Below are positions 1-6,395 of a DNA stretch of 12,447 nucleotides, piece by piece (positions within the stretch are counted from its first letter, which is position 1; each line of letters opens with the position of its first letter). Made by a program: the position numbers and the translations under genes. Source of the DNA: WYZ-LMO8 sp964586135 (GTDB lineage Archaea; Thermoproteota; Methanomethylicia; Nezhaarchaeales; WYZ-LMO8); assembly GCA_964586135.1 (NCBI GenBank), contig CAZPGS010000024.1, positions 1 to 12,447 of the forward strand, written 5' to 3'. A model generated the notes under the pieces. The model did not search any database and had not been told where the DNA came from. It saw only the letters and a program-made list of their open reading frames with translations.

Positions 1-65
1 TCGATACCCTCATGAAATACGGGTGGGTAGCTCACGCTTGTGGCGGTTTTTGGCAGGTAGAGAAG

Positions 66-75
66 TTTATAAAAT
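66..75 (+). promoter_or_regulatory. TATA-like box upstream of a GC-rich hairpin
   Basis: TTTATAAAAT is a good archaeal TATA box. If used on the plus strand it would start a transcript near base 97, just before the hairpin at 110-152. No protein-coding gene follows before the opposite-strand tRNA-Arg, so it either drives a short RNA or is an unused AT-rich match. Nothing else is readable in bases 1-65; a plus-strand frame is open from base 2 to 142, but its length is within chance. Confidence 0.3.
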
Positions 76-109
76 TATGGAGACATCACACTCTACGGTG
101 AAAACTTGT

Positions 110-152
110 CCCGCCCCCAATGTATGGTCAATGTATGGTTGAAGGGGGCGGG
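110..152. terminator. GC-rich hairpin, possible tRNA-Arg terminator or small RNA
   Basis: CCCGCCCCC at 110-118 pairs perfectly with GGGGGCGGG at 144-152, leaving a 25-base loop. Read on the minus strand, the stem is followed by a short TTTT run (101-104 on the plus strand) and lies about 30 bases beyond the end of tRNA-Arg, so it resembles a terminator for that gene. Read on the plus strand, it would be the core of a short RNA from the TATA-like box at 66-75. Archaeal termination usually needs only a T-run, so the stem may have another role. Confidence 0.4.
118..139. repeat. 11-bp perfect tandem duplication in the hairpin loop
   Basis: CAATGTATGGT occurs twice with no gap (118-128 and 129-139) and makes up most of the hairpin loop. 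Only two copies are present, so it is a simple duplication rather than an array. Confidence 0.85.
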
Positions 153-180
153 GAGAGGTAATTCGCACCCAAAACGGTGA

Positions 181-255
181 CGGGCCCGGGGGGACTTGAA
201 CCCCCGACCTCCGGCTCCGAAGGCCGTTGCTCTATCCTGGCTGAGCTACGGGCCC
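181..255 (-). tRNA. tRNA-Arg (anticodon TCG)
   Basis: The minus strand folds into a full cloverleaf: acceptor GGGCCCG/CGGGCCC with discriminator G, D stem GCTC/GAGC, anticodon loop CTTCGGA giving anticodon TCG (plus-strand 218-220), a five-base variable loop, and a T arm GGGGG-TTCAAGT-CCCCC. TCG reads CGA codons and others of the CGN box. The outermost anticodon-stem pair is A27/G43, a mismatch. No intron is present and CCA is not encoded. A TATA-like CTTAAG lies about 26 bases upstream. Confidence 0.95.
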
Positions 256-275
256 CGTAATCTTAACTAGCCTCT

Positions 276-287
276 CCCTTAAGCCTC
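276..287. promoter_or_regulatory. Shared promoter core between tRNA-Arg and the ASCH gene
   Basis: The palindrome CTTAAG (278-283) is centred about 26 bases from the tRNA-Arg 5' end on the minus strand and about 22 bases from the GTG start at 303 on the plus strand. Both spacings fit an archaeal TATA box, so one symmetric core may serve both directions. This is inferred from position only. Confidence 0.45.
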
Positions 288-302
288 TTTTCTCGAGCTG
301 TC

Positions 303-758
303 GTGAAAGGGCTCGTGTTAATGAGCATTAAGCCCAAGTACGGCCTAGAGATATTGAGAGGCCGCAAGAAGGTCGAGCTCAGGGGCTCTGTGGGCACGAT
401 AACCTCGGGTGACGTCGTCGTCCTCTACTTGAGCTCTCCGATACAAGCCATAGGCGGGGAGTTCAGGGCTGGGAGAGTGGTCTTTGGGATCGATGAAATC
501 AAGAGGTTCGTAGAGGGGCTCGAGGACCCAGGGGTCGATAGAGAGGACTGGGGCTACCTAACCGGCAGGAGGAAGCCGATGGCAATAGAGGTCCTGGACC
601 CTTTGGAGTATGAGGTCAAGGTGACCTTGCGTGCCCTGAGAAGCGAGCTCCCGGGCTTCAGGCCTCCAAGGAGCTACAGGGTCTTGAGACCTGAGGAGCC
701 CCTCTACGACGTCATAGAGAGGATTAGGAAGACGTCTCTCAGACGCCCTAAGGCCTAG
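303..758 (+). CDS. ASCH-domain protein
   Basis: A 151-residue protein of the ASCH fold, a small beta-barrel related to the PUA RNA-binding domain. The family signature is at the N-terminus: MSIKPKY (residues 7-13) followed by GRKKVELRG (20-28), with the Lys and Glu/Arg that form the family's presumed ligand or catalytic pocket. The domain fills most of the protein, which is usual for archaeal members. Some relatives bind RNA or modified nucleosides; the substrate here cannot be told. The GTG at 303 lies just downstream of a TATA-like core, suggesting a nearly leaderless mRNA; an in-frame ATG at 321 is a possible alternative but would cut into the first strand. Its 3' end overlaps the opposing tpiA by 11 bases. 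Confidence 0.85.
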   Translation: MKGLVLMSIKPKYGLEILRGRKKVELRGSVGTITSGDVVVLYLSSPIQAIGGEFRAGRVVFGIDEIKRFVEGLEDPGVDREDWGYLTGRRKPMAIEVLDPLEYEVKVTLRALRSELPGFRPPRSYRVLRPEEPLYDVIERIRKTSLRRPKA

Positions 759-1449
759 ACTTAGCCCCTCTTAGGAGCCCGTTGGCCAGATACCTCAAAG
801 CCCCCTCTTGGTCCTTGGCCTTGACGACGCCCGACGCCACCAAAACTCCTTGAGCCCCCAGCCTGAGCGCGGCCTCCACGTCTTCGCCGCTTGTTATCCC
901 AGCGCCACATATGATGACGACCTCAGGGTTCACCTGCTTGATGAGCTTTATCGTATCAGTTATGACCTCTGGCCTAACCTTGGACACTGCCCTGCCAGTA
1001 CCTATGAGCTCGGGGGGCTCTATGGCTATGAATCTAGGCTTTAGGGCCGAGAGGGAAGCGGCTACCTCAGGGGTGCTCGCGCACACTACGACCTCTAGGC
1101 CAGCACTCTTGGCCCTCTTGACGACCTCGTCTATCTCGTCTATCCGCAACCTCTTCTCCGAGTGGTTGACTAGGGTCCCCACGGCCCCGGCCTCCTTAAT
1201 CGCCTCAACGGTCACGCCTCCGGTGTAGGCCCCAGGAGGATGGGGGTCTACGTGCTGTGCTAGGACCGGTATCGAGACCGAGGAGGCTATTACGGCGATG
1301 TCGACGGCCTGGGGGGCCACGGCCACGTTGACTCTTAGCTCTTTCGCCACCTTCTCGCATCTCTTCGCTAGCTCTAGGGCCCTCCGGCCGGTCGCCTCCA
1401 AGTACGTCTTGAAGTTCACTATAATGAGCGGGGGCTCGAGCACTTTCAT
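748..1449 (-). CDS. tpiA: Triosephosphate isomerase (archaeal type)
   Basis: The protein interconverts dihydroxyacetone phosphate and glyceraldehyde 3-phosphate in cytoplasmic glycolysis/gluconeogenesis. At 233 residues it has the short archaeal TIM-barrel form. All catalytic residues are visible: Asn12 and Lys14 in VNFKTY, the electrophilic His96 in LVNHSEKRL, and the base Glu144 in AIEPPELIG. Phosphate-gripping glycine loops appear as GAGITSGED (182-190) and VLVASGVVKA (202-211). The ATG at 1447-1449 begins about 27 bases from the TATA-like core centred near 1477, so the mRNA is probably nearly leaderless. It is divergent from coaBC and convergent with, and overlapping, the ASCH gene. In a likely autotroph its main role would be gluconeogenic, which is an inference. 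Confidence 0.97.
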   Translation of the reverse strand: MKVLEPPLIIVNFKTYLEATGRRALELAKRCEKVAKELRVNVAVAPQAVDIAVIASSVSIPVLAQHVDPHPPGAYTGGVTVEAIKEAGAVGTLVNHSEKRLRIDEIDEVVKRAKSAGLEVVVCASTPEVAASLSALKPRFIAIEPPELIGTGRAVSKVRPEVITDTIKLIKQVNPEVVIICGAGITSGEDVEAALRLGAQGVLVASGVVKAKDQEGALRYLANGLLRGAKSRP

Positions 1450-1470
1450 ACTGAATACCGAGCCCCAAAT

Positions 1471-1481
1471 AGCTTAAAAGG
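1471..1481. promoter_or_regulatory. TATA-like core shared by tpiA and coaBC
   Basis: AGCTTAAAAGG lies in the 73-base gap between the two divergent genes. On the minus strand it is about 27 bases from the tpiA ATG. On the plus strand it would start a transcript near 1502, leaving a 20-base leader before coaBC. No second TATA-like stretch is seen in the gap. Confidence 0.5.
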
Positions 1482-1512
1482 TTATCTGAAAGGCCTTGAG
1501 TAGACTTTAGCC

Positions 1513-1518
1513 GGGGTG
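1513..1518 (+). promoter_or_regulatory. Ribosome binding site of coaBC
   Basis: GGGGTG sits four bases before the TTG at 1523 and supports that rare start codon. The residues it adds (HPVDEI) match the usual N-terminal lead of archaeal CoaBC proteins. Confidence 0.6.
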
Positions 1519-1522
1519 CCCC

Positions 1523-2776
1523 TTGCTCCCACACCCGGTCGACGAGATAAGGTGCTCGAAGAGTGAGGACCTCAAGGGCTTCAATGTCGCCCTCTGCGTA
1601 ACGGGGAGCGTCGCCTCCTACAGAGCCCTCGACCTAGCTCGAGAGCTGATAAGGAGGGGGGCGAACGTCAGGTTCGTGGCCACCCCGAAGTCCTTGAAGT
1701 TCGTGACCCCGACTATGATGCGCTGGGCCTCTGGCCATAGGCCGATAGTGAAGGGCACCGGGAGGACCGAGCACATAGCAATCGCCTGTAGGAGCGGGTG
1801 GGCCCACGCGGTGGTAGTGGCCCCAGCGACCGCCAACACTATATGCAAACTCGCCAGCGGCATCTGCGACAACGTGGTAATGGACGTGTTGATGACGGCA
1901 CTGGGCTCTCGAAAGACGATAATAATGGCTCCGGCCATGCACGTGGACATGTACCTCTCGCCGATAGTCAAGGAGGGGCTCGAGAAGCTGAGGAAAATAG
2001 GGGTCATAGTAGTCGACCCGGACTTCGAGGAAGGGAGGCTGAGGATGGCCTCTGTAGAGGAGATAGCAGACGTGGTAGAGGACTCGCTGAACCCCGTAGC
2101 TGGCCTGAGGGGCTTAAAGGTCCTCGTAACTGCAGGGCCGACGCGCGAACACTTAGACCCCGTGAGGTTCCTGAGCAACGCTAGCTCGGGCAAGATGGGC
2201 TACGCCATAGCCTCTGTGTGCGCCAACAACGGCGCCGAGACGTTCTTGATATCAGGCCCTACGAACCTCAAGCCCCCCAAGGGCGTGCACTTTAGGAGCG
2301 TCACCTCAACTAGGGAAATGCTGGACGCCTGCTTAGAGGTCGTGGACAGAGAAGGCCCTCAAATAATAGTGTTAGCGGCAGCGCCCTCAGACTTTTGCTT
2401 CGAGGAGAGCTACGGCGACAAGGTGAGCTCCGACGCCACTCTGAGGGTCACCTTGAGGCCCACTCCCAAGATATCGAAGGCCCTGAGGGAGAGGGCGCCT
2501 GAAGCCGTCCTCGTGGGCTTCAAGGCCGAGTACGGCGTCCCTCTCGAGGAGCACATGAGGAGGGCGAAGGCGAGGATGGAGGAGCACGGCTTCGACATCA
2601 TCATCGCGAATGACGTCTCGAGGCGCGACGTGGGCTTCGGCTCGGACTTCAACGAGGGCGTGGTCATAACCAAGGACAAGACGTTTAAGACGGGCAAGCT
2701 GACTAAGAGGGCTTTAGCTCGAGTGCTCTTGCGCGAGGCCGTCGAGGCCTTGAGGGCAAAGAGGGCCCTTGGCTAG
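1523..2776 (+). CDS. coaBC: Bifunctional CoaBC: phosphopantothenoylcysteine synthetase/decarboxylase
   Basis: This enzyme makes 4'-phosphopantetheine for coenzyme A: CoaB joins 4'-phosphopantothenate to cysteine and the FMN-dependent CoaC part decarboxylates the product. The 417 residues have the usual fused order. CoaC comes first: TGSVASY flavin loop (27-33), active-site His84 in TEHIAIAC, APATANTI (100-107) and APAMHVDM (136-143). The substrate clamp region reads DFEEGRLRMA, without the Cys of bacterial enzymes, as in other archaeal CoaBC. CoaB follows: TAGPTRE (203-209), SNASSGKMG (218-226), VLAAAPSDF, and ANDVSRRDVGFGSDFN (362-377). The start is TTG, supported by GGGGTG at 1513-1518. The stop codon shares the tetramer CTAG with the stop of the opposing zinc-ribbon gene. 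Confidence 0.96.
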   Translation: MLPHPVDEIRCSKSEDLKGFNVALCVTGSVASYRALDLARELIRRGANVRFVATPKSLKFVTPTMMRWASGHRPIVKGTGRTEHIAIACRSGWAHAVVVAPATANTICKLASGICDNVVMDVLMTALGSRKTIIMAPAMHVDMYLSPIVKEGLEKLRKIGVIVVDPDFEEGRLRMASVEEIADVVEDSLNPVAGLRGLKVLVTAGPTREHLDPVRFLSNASSGKMGYAIASVCANNGAETFLISGPTNLKPPKGVHFRSVTSTREMLDACLEVVDREGPQIIVLAAAPSDFCFEESYGDKVSSDATLRVTLRPTPKISKALRERAPEAVLVGFKAEYGVPLEEHMRRAKARMEEHGFDIIIANDVSRRDVGFGSDFNEGVVITKDKTFKTGKLTKRALARVLLREAVEALRAKRALG

Positions 2777-3129
2777 GCTTGGAGCTTCTTGACCCTCTCG
2801 AATATCTCGAGCCACGTGAGCATGCAGCGACCGAGCTCGTAGAGCCTCTCCACGTCACTCTCGTACTTGGCCATGTTCGTGAGCTCCATGAGCTTCTGGC
2901 TCGCGGTCGTCGTTAGCTCGCTTATGACTTGGATCTGAACAGCCTTAGTTACGTCCTCTCCCTCTTTTACAAATACAACCCTCTTCTCGCATCCCGGGCA
3001 GTAAACGTCTCCGCTCTTCAACTTAAAAAGAGGAGAGTTGCATATCGGGCAGACGTCAGCGAGCATGGTCGCTCCGCTTCTCAAGAGGTCGACCATGCGC
3101 CTCATCTTAGCGGCGTTGTCCCTGCTCAC
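2773..3129 (-). CDS. Zinc-ribbon protein, autoantigen p27 (SSSCA1) family
   Basis: A 118-residue protein with one treble of features: a short basic N-terminus, a zinc ribbon with Cys27-Pro-Ile-Cys30 and Cys44-Pro-Gly-Cys47, and a helical C-terminal half (about 57-118). This layout fits the Sjogren's syndrome/scleroderma autoantigen 1 (p27) family, widespread in archaea and of unknown function. The start is GTG at 3127-3129, 24 bases after the UPF0147 stop, with a weak GGTGGT before it, so the two are probably one operon. UPF0147 and p27-like genes as neighbours suggest a shared role in a basic information process, but this is inference. Coding ends in CTAG shared with the end of coaBC. Confidence 0.85.
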   Translation of the reverse strand: MSRDNAAKMRRMVDLLRSGATMLADVCPICNSPLFKLKSGDVYCPGCEKRVVFVKEGEDVTKAVQIQVISELTTTASQKLMELTNMAKYESDVERLYELGRCMLTWLEIFERVKKLQA

Positions 3130-3153
3130 GAAGGCACCACCAATCTCGCACGC

Positions 3154-3423
3154 CTAGTCCTTTATCTGCTCCAATATGCTAACGGCTTGCCAGATGGCCG
3201 TCCTAGCGAAGAGCGGCATGTTTGGGTCTTGACTGCACTCGTCGAGTATGCTTATGGCGTTCGCCGCCCTTACTCCGGGCGTGTACTTCTTGTCCCTCAA
3301 GACCTTTATCGACTCGCTACACGCCCTCCTTATGTTCCGAGGGACTCCGAGGTCGTCGGCTATTCTCTGTAGAACCATGATGGCTTGCTGGATTTTGCGC
3401 TCAACGTCGCCCTCGACAGACAT
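3154..3423 (-). CDS. UPF0147 family protein
   Basis: A small, all-helical archaeal protein of unknown function. Family marks are VPRNIRRACSESI, VRAANAISILDECSQDPN and PLFARTAIWQAVSILE, which cover nearly the whole chain. I chose the ATG at 3421-3423 (89 residues) because GAGGGGTG ends six bases before it and gives a proper ribosome site; an upstream in-frame GTG at 3430-3432 lies inside that site and would add only three residues. It is the first gene of a minus-strand operon with the zinc-ribbon gene. It diverges from fau-1 across a roughly 135-base promoter region. Confidence 0.9.
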   Translation of the reverse strand: MSVEGDVERKIQQAIMVLQRIADDLGVPRNIRRACSESIKVLRDKKYTPGVRAANAISILDECSQDPNMPLFARTAIWQAVSILEQIKD

Positions 3424-3485
3424 CGACAACACCCCTCACAAAGCAAGTCGAGAGGGGAAGTAGTCACAAGGTCTAGTAAGAAAAG

Positions 3486-3519
3486 GCTTAAGCTCTTTCT
3501 TAAAAATCTTTCATATAAG
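3486..3519. promoter_or_regulatory. Divergent promoters of UPF0147 and fau-1
   Basis: Two TATA-like elements lie between the divergent genes. The palindrome CTTAAG (3487-3492) would start minus-strand transcription near 3465, giving UPF0147 a leader of about 40 bases. TCATATAAGG (3511-3520) would start plus-strand transcription near 3540, giving fau-1 a leader of about 20 bases. An AT-rich CTTAAAAATC at 3499-3508 is a further candidate. Confidence 0.45.
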
Positions 3520-3558
3520 GTCCAATGCGATAAGCGAAGGATCACGGGTGCTCAGGCT

Positions 3559-4977
3559 TTGAGCGAAATCTCCGTGATGGTTAGGGGGATATACACGACG
3601 GCCCTCGTCAAGCTACTACTGGATCACGGCCTTAGAATAGCTAAGCCGTCTGCAACGACGGCCGAGAGGTTTGGCCTCAAAGAATCGCCCAGGGACTGGG
3701 ACGTGGCGATCAGGGACTACAAGCCCCCCAAGGGCTCTATAGCCGTCGAGGGCCCAAAGGCTAGCGAGGTCGTGGGCCTATTAATGAACACCTTACCAGA
3801 CGCCATCGTCACGAGGAGGAAGGTAGGCTACGAGATCTACAAGGGGATCGTCGAAAGGGTCGACGAAAAGGGGTGCTACGTAAACTACGGCGATGGGATT
3901 GGCTTCTTGCTCGAGAGGCTAGTCGAGGGGCAAGAAGTGATAGTCTCGCCCATCAAGAATGAGGCCCTCAAGGGTAGCTATACCACCTTGACGAAGAGGG
4001 TAAGGCTGGTCGGCCACTACGCGGACTTGGTGAAGGACGGCAGGGTCTCGACGCCCAAGGAAATGCCTCCAGCGACAGCCAGCAAGCTGATGAACTTGGG
4101 CAACTTGATGAGGCCGCCGGACTGGGGGGTGCAGTGGAAGAGAGAGGCATCGACGGCGAGCATGAGCGAGCTTCTCGACGAGCTCCAGAGGCTGAGGGAG
4201 GAGGCCCTGAAGTTAATGCGGAGAGCTCAGGAGGTCAAGGCGCCTTGCCTCATATATGAGCCGCCGACGCGCTACGTGATCATGTTGTCCTACGATAGCA
4301 AGAGGCGCTTAGATGAGCTCCGAGGCCTAGTGATCGCGACCATGCCAAATCACCACCTGATAAAGAGCTGGGGGAGGAAGTACGCGTATGCGGTCGACGT
4401 GGTGGAGAAGCTCATGACTACTTTGGGCGAAGAGATAGGCGCCATGGCCTCTGACGCAATCGTGAAGGGCGCGGTCGAAAGAGGTGCTAAAATGGTGATA
4501 GAGCACATAAAGCCCGATGGCAAGATCTACGAGCTCACGCCCGGGGTCGTGGAGGAGTTCGACGCCGAGACCGTGACGGTGACGCTGAAGAGGAAGTTTA
4601 AGGGCGGCGGGGTCTACGACGGCCTAGAGGTGCCAAAGGAACGAGGGGACTACGGCCTCTCGACCTACAGGCTTGGATCTCTGATATCGAAGACCGCTTA
4701 CTACGACGAGAGGGGAGGCCTAAAGGGCATCTACGTCAACATATCCACCCCAGTAGAGTTGACCCCTAAGAGGATAAGGTACGTGGACCTAGAGGTCGAC
4801 GTGGTGGCCAAGCCGAATGGAGAGGTCAGGGTCCTAGACTTGGACAAGGCAAAGGAGCTCGTGGAGAGAGGAGCGATAACAGCCAAGCTCTACGACGCTG
4901 TGATCGAGACAGCAGAGAAGGTCAGGAAGATGTTGATCGAGAAGGGAGACGTGGAGCTGGACCTCAGGCCTTTCTGA
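3559..4977 (+). CDS. fau-1: FAU-1: RNA-binding protein / probable ribonuclease
   Basis: FAU-1 proteins bind AU-rich RNA and are implicated in rRNA processing in Thermococcales. They combine an RNase E/G-like S1 part with a C-terminal DUF402 domain. Both are visible: an N-terminal VRGIYTTALVKLLLDHG (residues 8-24), an S1-like strand set around GIVERVDEKGCYVNYGDGIG, a long charged helix (about 220-240), and DUF402 signatures near YDGLEVPKERGDYG and the C-terminal VLDLDKAKELVERG. The reading frame is open back to 3385, but the extra 5' part overlaps the promoter and the opposing UPF0147 start. I take TTG 3559 (472 residues, the usual family length), seven bases after GGGTGC; GTG 3574 or ATG 3577 are alternatives. 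Its end overlaps the opposing hsp20 gene by 14 bases. Confidence 0.9.
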   Translation: MSEISVMVRGIYTTALVKLLLDHGLRIAKPSATTAERFGLKESPRDWDVAIRDYKPPKGSIAVEGPKASEVVGLLMNTLPDAIVTRRKVGYEIYKGIVERVDEKGCYVNYGDGIGFLLERLVEGQEVIVSPIKNEALKGSYTTLTKRVRLVGHYADLVKDGRVSTPKEMPPATASKLMNLGNLMRPPDWGVQWKREASTASMSELLDELQRLREEALKLMRRAQEVKAPCLIYEPPTRYVIMLSYDSKRRLDELRGLVIATMPNHHLIKSWGRKYAYAVDVVEKLMTTLGEEIGAMASDAIVKGAVERGAKMVIEHIKPDGKIYELTPGVVEEFDAETVTVTLKRKFKGGGVYDGLEVPKERGDYGLSTYRLGSLISKTAYYDERGGLKGIYVNISTPVELTPKRIRYVDLEVDVVAKPNGEVRVLDLDKAKELVERGAITAKLYDAVIETAEKVRKMLIEKGDVELDLRPF

Positions 4978-5389
4978 CCCTGACCACCAAGAACCCCTGC
5001 TTGAAAGAAACGATCCTCAAAGACGTGGGGTCGAGGGGCTCGGGGAACCTTATGACCTTCCTGTACCTCTTGAACTCGACGTTCTTCTGAACAGTTCCCC
5101 AGCGCTCGAACCTCACCCCCTCCCTTATCTCCGCCTCGACCTTCATGGTGTCATTGCCCTCGACGTAGACGTTTATCTTGCCGCTGTCGACGAGGGGTAG
5201 GTCGACCACGACTTCGTACTCGTCCCCCAAGTCTCTTATGGTGGATAGAGGGGTGAGGCAACACTCGCTGGCGTTCCACATGGGCTCCTCAAGGTCCTCG
5301 AAGAACGACGAGAGCCTCTCGACCTCGCTCCTTATCTCGTCTAGGAGGTCGGAGATCGATTCGAAGAGGGTCCTCCTCCTTTTGAACAC
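4964..5389 (-). CDS. Small heat-shock protein (Hsp20/alpha-crystallin family)
   Basis: A 141-residue ATP-independent chaperone that should hold unfolding proteins. A basic, helical N-terminal arm (MFKRRRTLFESISDLLDEI) is followed by an alpha-crystallin domain from about residue 55: YEVVVDLPLVDSGKINVYVE, MKVEAEIRE and the last strand FLVVRVRKA. The protein stops right after that strand, so the usual C-terminal I-X-I anchor that links dimers is absent. The frame is open upstream to 5611 only because it shadows the PAC2 gene. I chose GTG 5387-5389 because GAGGTG at 5395-5400 lies five bases before it; GTG 5396-5398 is an alternative. It follows the PAC2 gene by 11 bases, so the two are an operon. 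FAU-1 overlaps its 3' end. Confidence 0.88.
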   Translation of the reverse strand: MFKRRRTLFESISDLLDEIRSEVERLSSFFEDLEEPMWNASECCLTPLSTIRDLGDEYEVVVDLPLVDSGKINVYVEGNDTMKVEAEIREGVRFERWGTVQKNVEFKRYRKVIRFPEPLDPTSLRIVSFKQGFLVVRVRKA

Positions 5390-5400
5390 ACGCGTCACCT

Positions 5401-6144
5401 CTACGTGTACATCAACGGGACCTCGTACTCGTGACCCTTCCTCATCTGCTTCATGAACTCCGCCGTCCTCCTCATTAGCTCGCGGGTCCTCACCCTTATC
5501 ATCTCCGCCTCCTCTAGCAACGGCTTGACATCCACGTCTATCTCGAGCATCCTGTTCAAGGCCGTAATCGCCTGGGCTGCGGCGCCGGGGTCTGGATACT
5601 CCAGGAAGCACTGCGCTAAGAGCATCACGGTTGGAAGGCCCCTTTTAATGCCCTCCCTCATCATCACTGCTGTAGGCCCGACTACGAAGCCCTCCTCGAA
5701 GCTCTTCACGTTGGCCTTAGCTAGCATCTCGTAGAGCTCGAAGCTACCTGCTATGCCATAGACTTCGGGGATCTCGATCTCGAGCCTGTTCGGCACGGCG
5801 ATGCCGGTGATGGCTATTATCCCCTTGGCCCCCTCCCTCACCGCCCACTCGACGACGCTCTTGCCTAACGGATAGACGAGCGAGGGGTAGATTGGGACCT
5901 CGCTGCTCAAGACCATCAAGCCCTGCCTGCCGAAGACCCTCATCGGATCGCAGACCTTGGACTGGTGGACGACTATCACCGGCGGCAGGAGCTCGCTCTC
6001 CACGTAGGCTATGGCCTCTAAGCCTAGGGCTCTAACCACGTGGGCCGCTGAGATTGCTCCCACGAGCCCCGCGTCGGGGAGACCGACGACGAGCCAGCTA
6101 TCTTTGAAGCCCTTACCAACTATCTTCACTTCCAAGCTGGGCAC
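5401..6144 (-). CDS. PAC2-family protein (proteasome assembly chaperone-like)
   Basis: A 247-residue PAC2-domain protein, related to eukaryotic proteasome assembly chaperone 2 and archaeal PbaA/PbaB. The family opening motif is clear at residues 21-33 (GLPDAGLVGAISA), followed by ELLPPVIVV, GAKGIIAITGIAVPNR and VVGPTAVMMREG. The C-terminal third (about 200-245) is a charged helix rich in Glu and Arg. The start is GTG 6142-6144; GATAAAG at 6171-6177 (CTTTATC on the minus strand) is a TATA box about 30 bases upstream, so the leader is very short. The next gene is a small heat-shock protein, which places both in protein quality control. Whether this copy acts on the proteasome or has another partner cannot be seen. 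Confidence 0.9.
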   Translation of the reverse strand: MPSLEVKIVGKGFKDSWLVVGLPDAGLVGAISAAHVVRALGLEAIAYVESELLPPVIVVHQSKVCDPMRVFGRQGLMVLSSEVPIYPSLVYPLGKSVVEWAVREGAKGIIAITGIAVPNRLEIEIPEVYGIAGSFELYEMLAKANVKSFEEGFVVGPTAVMMREGIKRGLPTVMLLAQCFLEYPDPGAAAQAITALNRMLEIDVDVKPLLEEAEMIRVRTRELMRRTAEFMKQMRKGHEYEVPLMYT

Positions 6145-6170
6145 CGAGAATACAGAGCAGAGCTCGATGA

Positions 6171-6177
6171 GATAAAG
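6171..6177 (-). promoter_or_regulatory. TATA box of the PAC2-hsp20 operon
   Basis: CTTTATC on the minus strand, centred about 30 bases upstream of the GTG at 6142-6144, predicts a start site within a few bases of the start codon. Confidence 0.45.
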
Positions 6178-6201
6178 CTAACTTCAGCTCGAAGGCCTAA
6201 C

Positions 6202-6209
6202 ATTTAAGA
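6202..6209 (+). promoter_or_regulatory. TATA box of tRNA-Glu
   Basis: ATTTAAGA, centred about 28 bases before the mature tRNA 5' end, has the spacing expected of an archaeal tRNA promoter. An AT-rich CTAAAAAT at 6218-6225 lies closer and is less well placed. Confidence 0.5.
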
Positions 6210-6233
6210 GCGCCCGCTAAAAATCATAGACAA

Positions 6234-6330
6234 GGCCCGGTCGTATAGAGGCCTGCGTGGGGCCGTAGAGCCAGGTCAAGTATCCCGGCCTTTCGAGCCG
6301 GAGACCCGGGTTCAAATCCCGGCCGGGCCA
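6234..6330 (+). tRNA. tRNA-Glu (anticodon TTC) with D-loop intron
   Basis: Acceptor stem GGCCCGG (6234-6240) pairs with CCGGGCC (6323-6329), discriminator A. The anticodon arm is CCGGC-CTTTCGA-GCCGG with anticodon TTC at 6292-6294, and the T arm is CCGGG-TTCAAAT-CCCGG. The D arm is split by 22 extra bases. Removing 6249-6270 restores GTATAG-CCAGGTCAAGTATC, a normal tRNA-Glu D arm with stem GTAT/GTAT held by two A-U and two G-U pairs. CCA is not encoded. Confidence 0.95.
6249..6270 (+). other. tRNA-Glu intron in the D loop (22 nt)
   Basis: The insert contains an inner helix GGCC/GGCC (6250-6253 with 6261-6264). Just outside it are three-base bulges AGA (6247-6249) and AGC (6269-6271), each cut after AG, separated by a central helix GTAT/GTAG with three of four pairs. 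This is a slightly relaxed bulge-helix-bulge, the substrate of the archaeal splicing endonuclease. Boundaries can shift by one or two bases because AG repeats at both junctions, but this placement gives the canonical mature D arm. Confidence 0.8.
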
Positions 6331-6395
6331 TTAACTCCGCATAACCCCACTTCTCGCACCAACCTTTTGTCGCGCAGACATCGTAAATGAAATTA

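Noticed and set aside
2..142. 46-codon open plus frame at the left edge, perhaps the end of a gene
   Set aside because: A run of this length without a stop is common by chance, and the translation shows no family motif; a TATA box and hairpin lie in it.
1634..2193. Long open frames on the minus strand and in a second plus frame inside coaBC
   Set aside because: They mirror the codon structure of coaBC, whose motifs are all present; the alternative translations show no family features.
3385..3558. N-terminal extension of fau-1
   Set aside because: It overlaps the UPF0147 start and the divergent promoters, and it adds about 58 residues beyond the usual family length.
5390..5611. Long N-terminal extension of the heat-shock protein frame
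   Set aside because: It lies wholly within the PAC2 gene, has biased composition, and the heat-shock protein has a good ribosome site and start at 5389.
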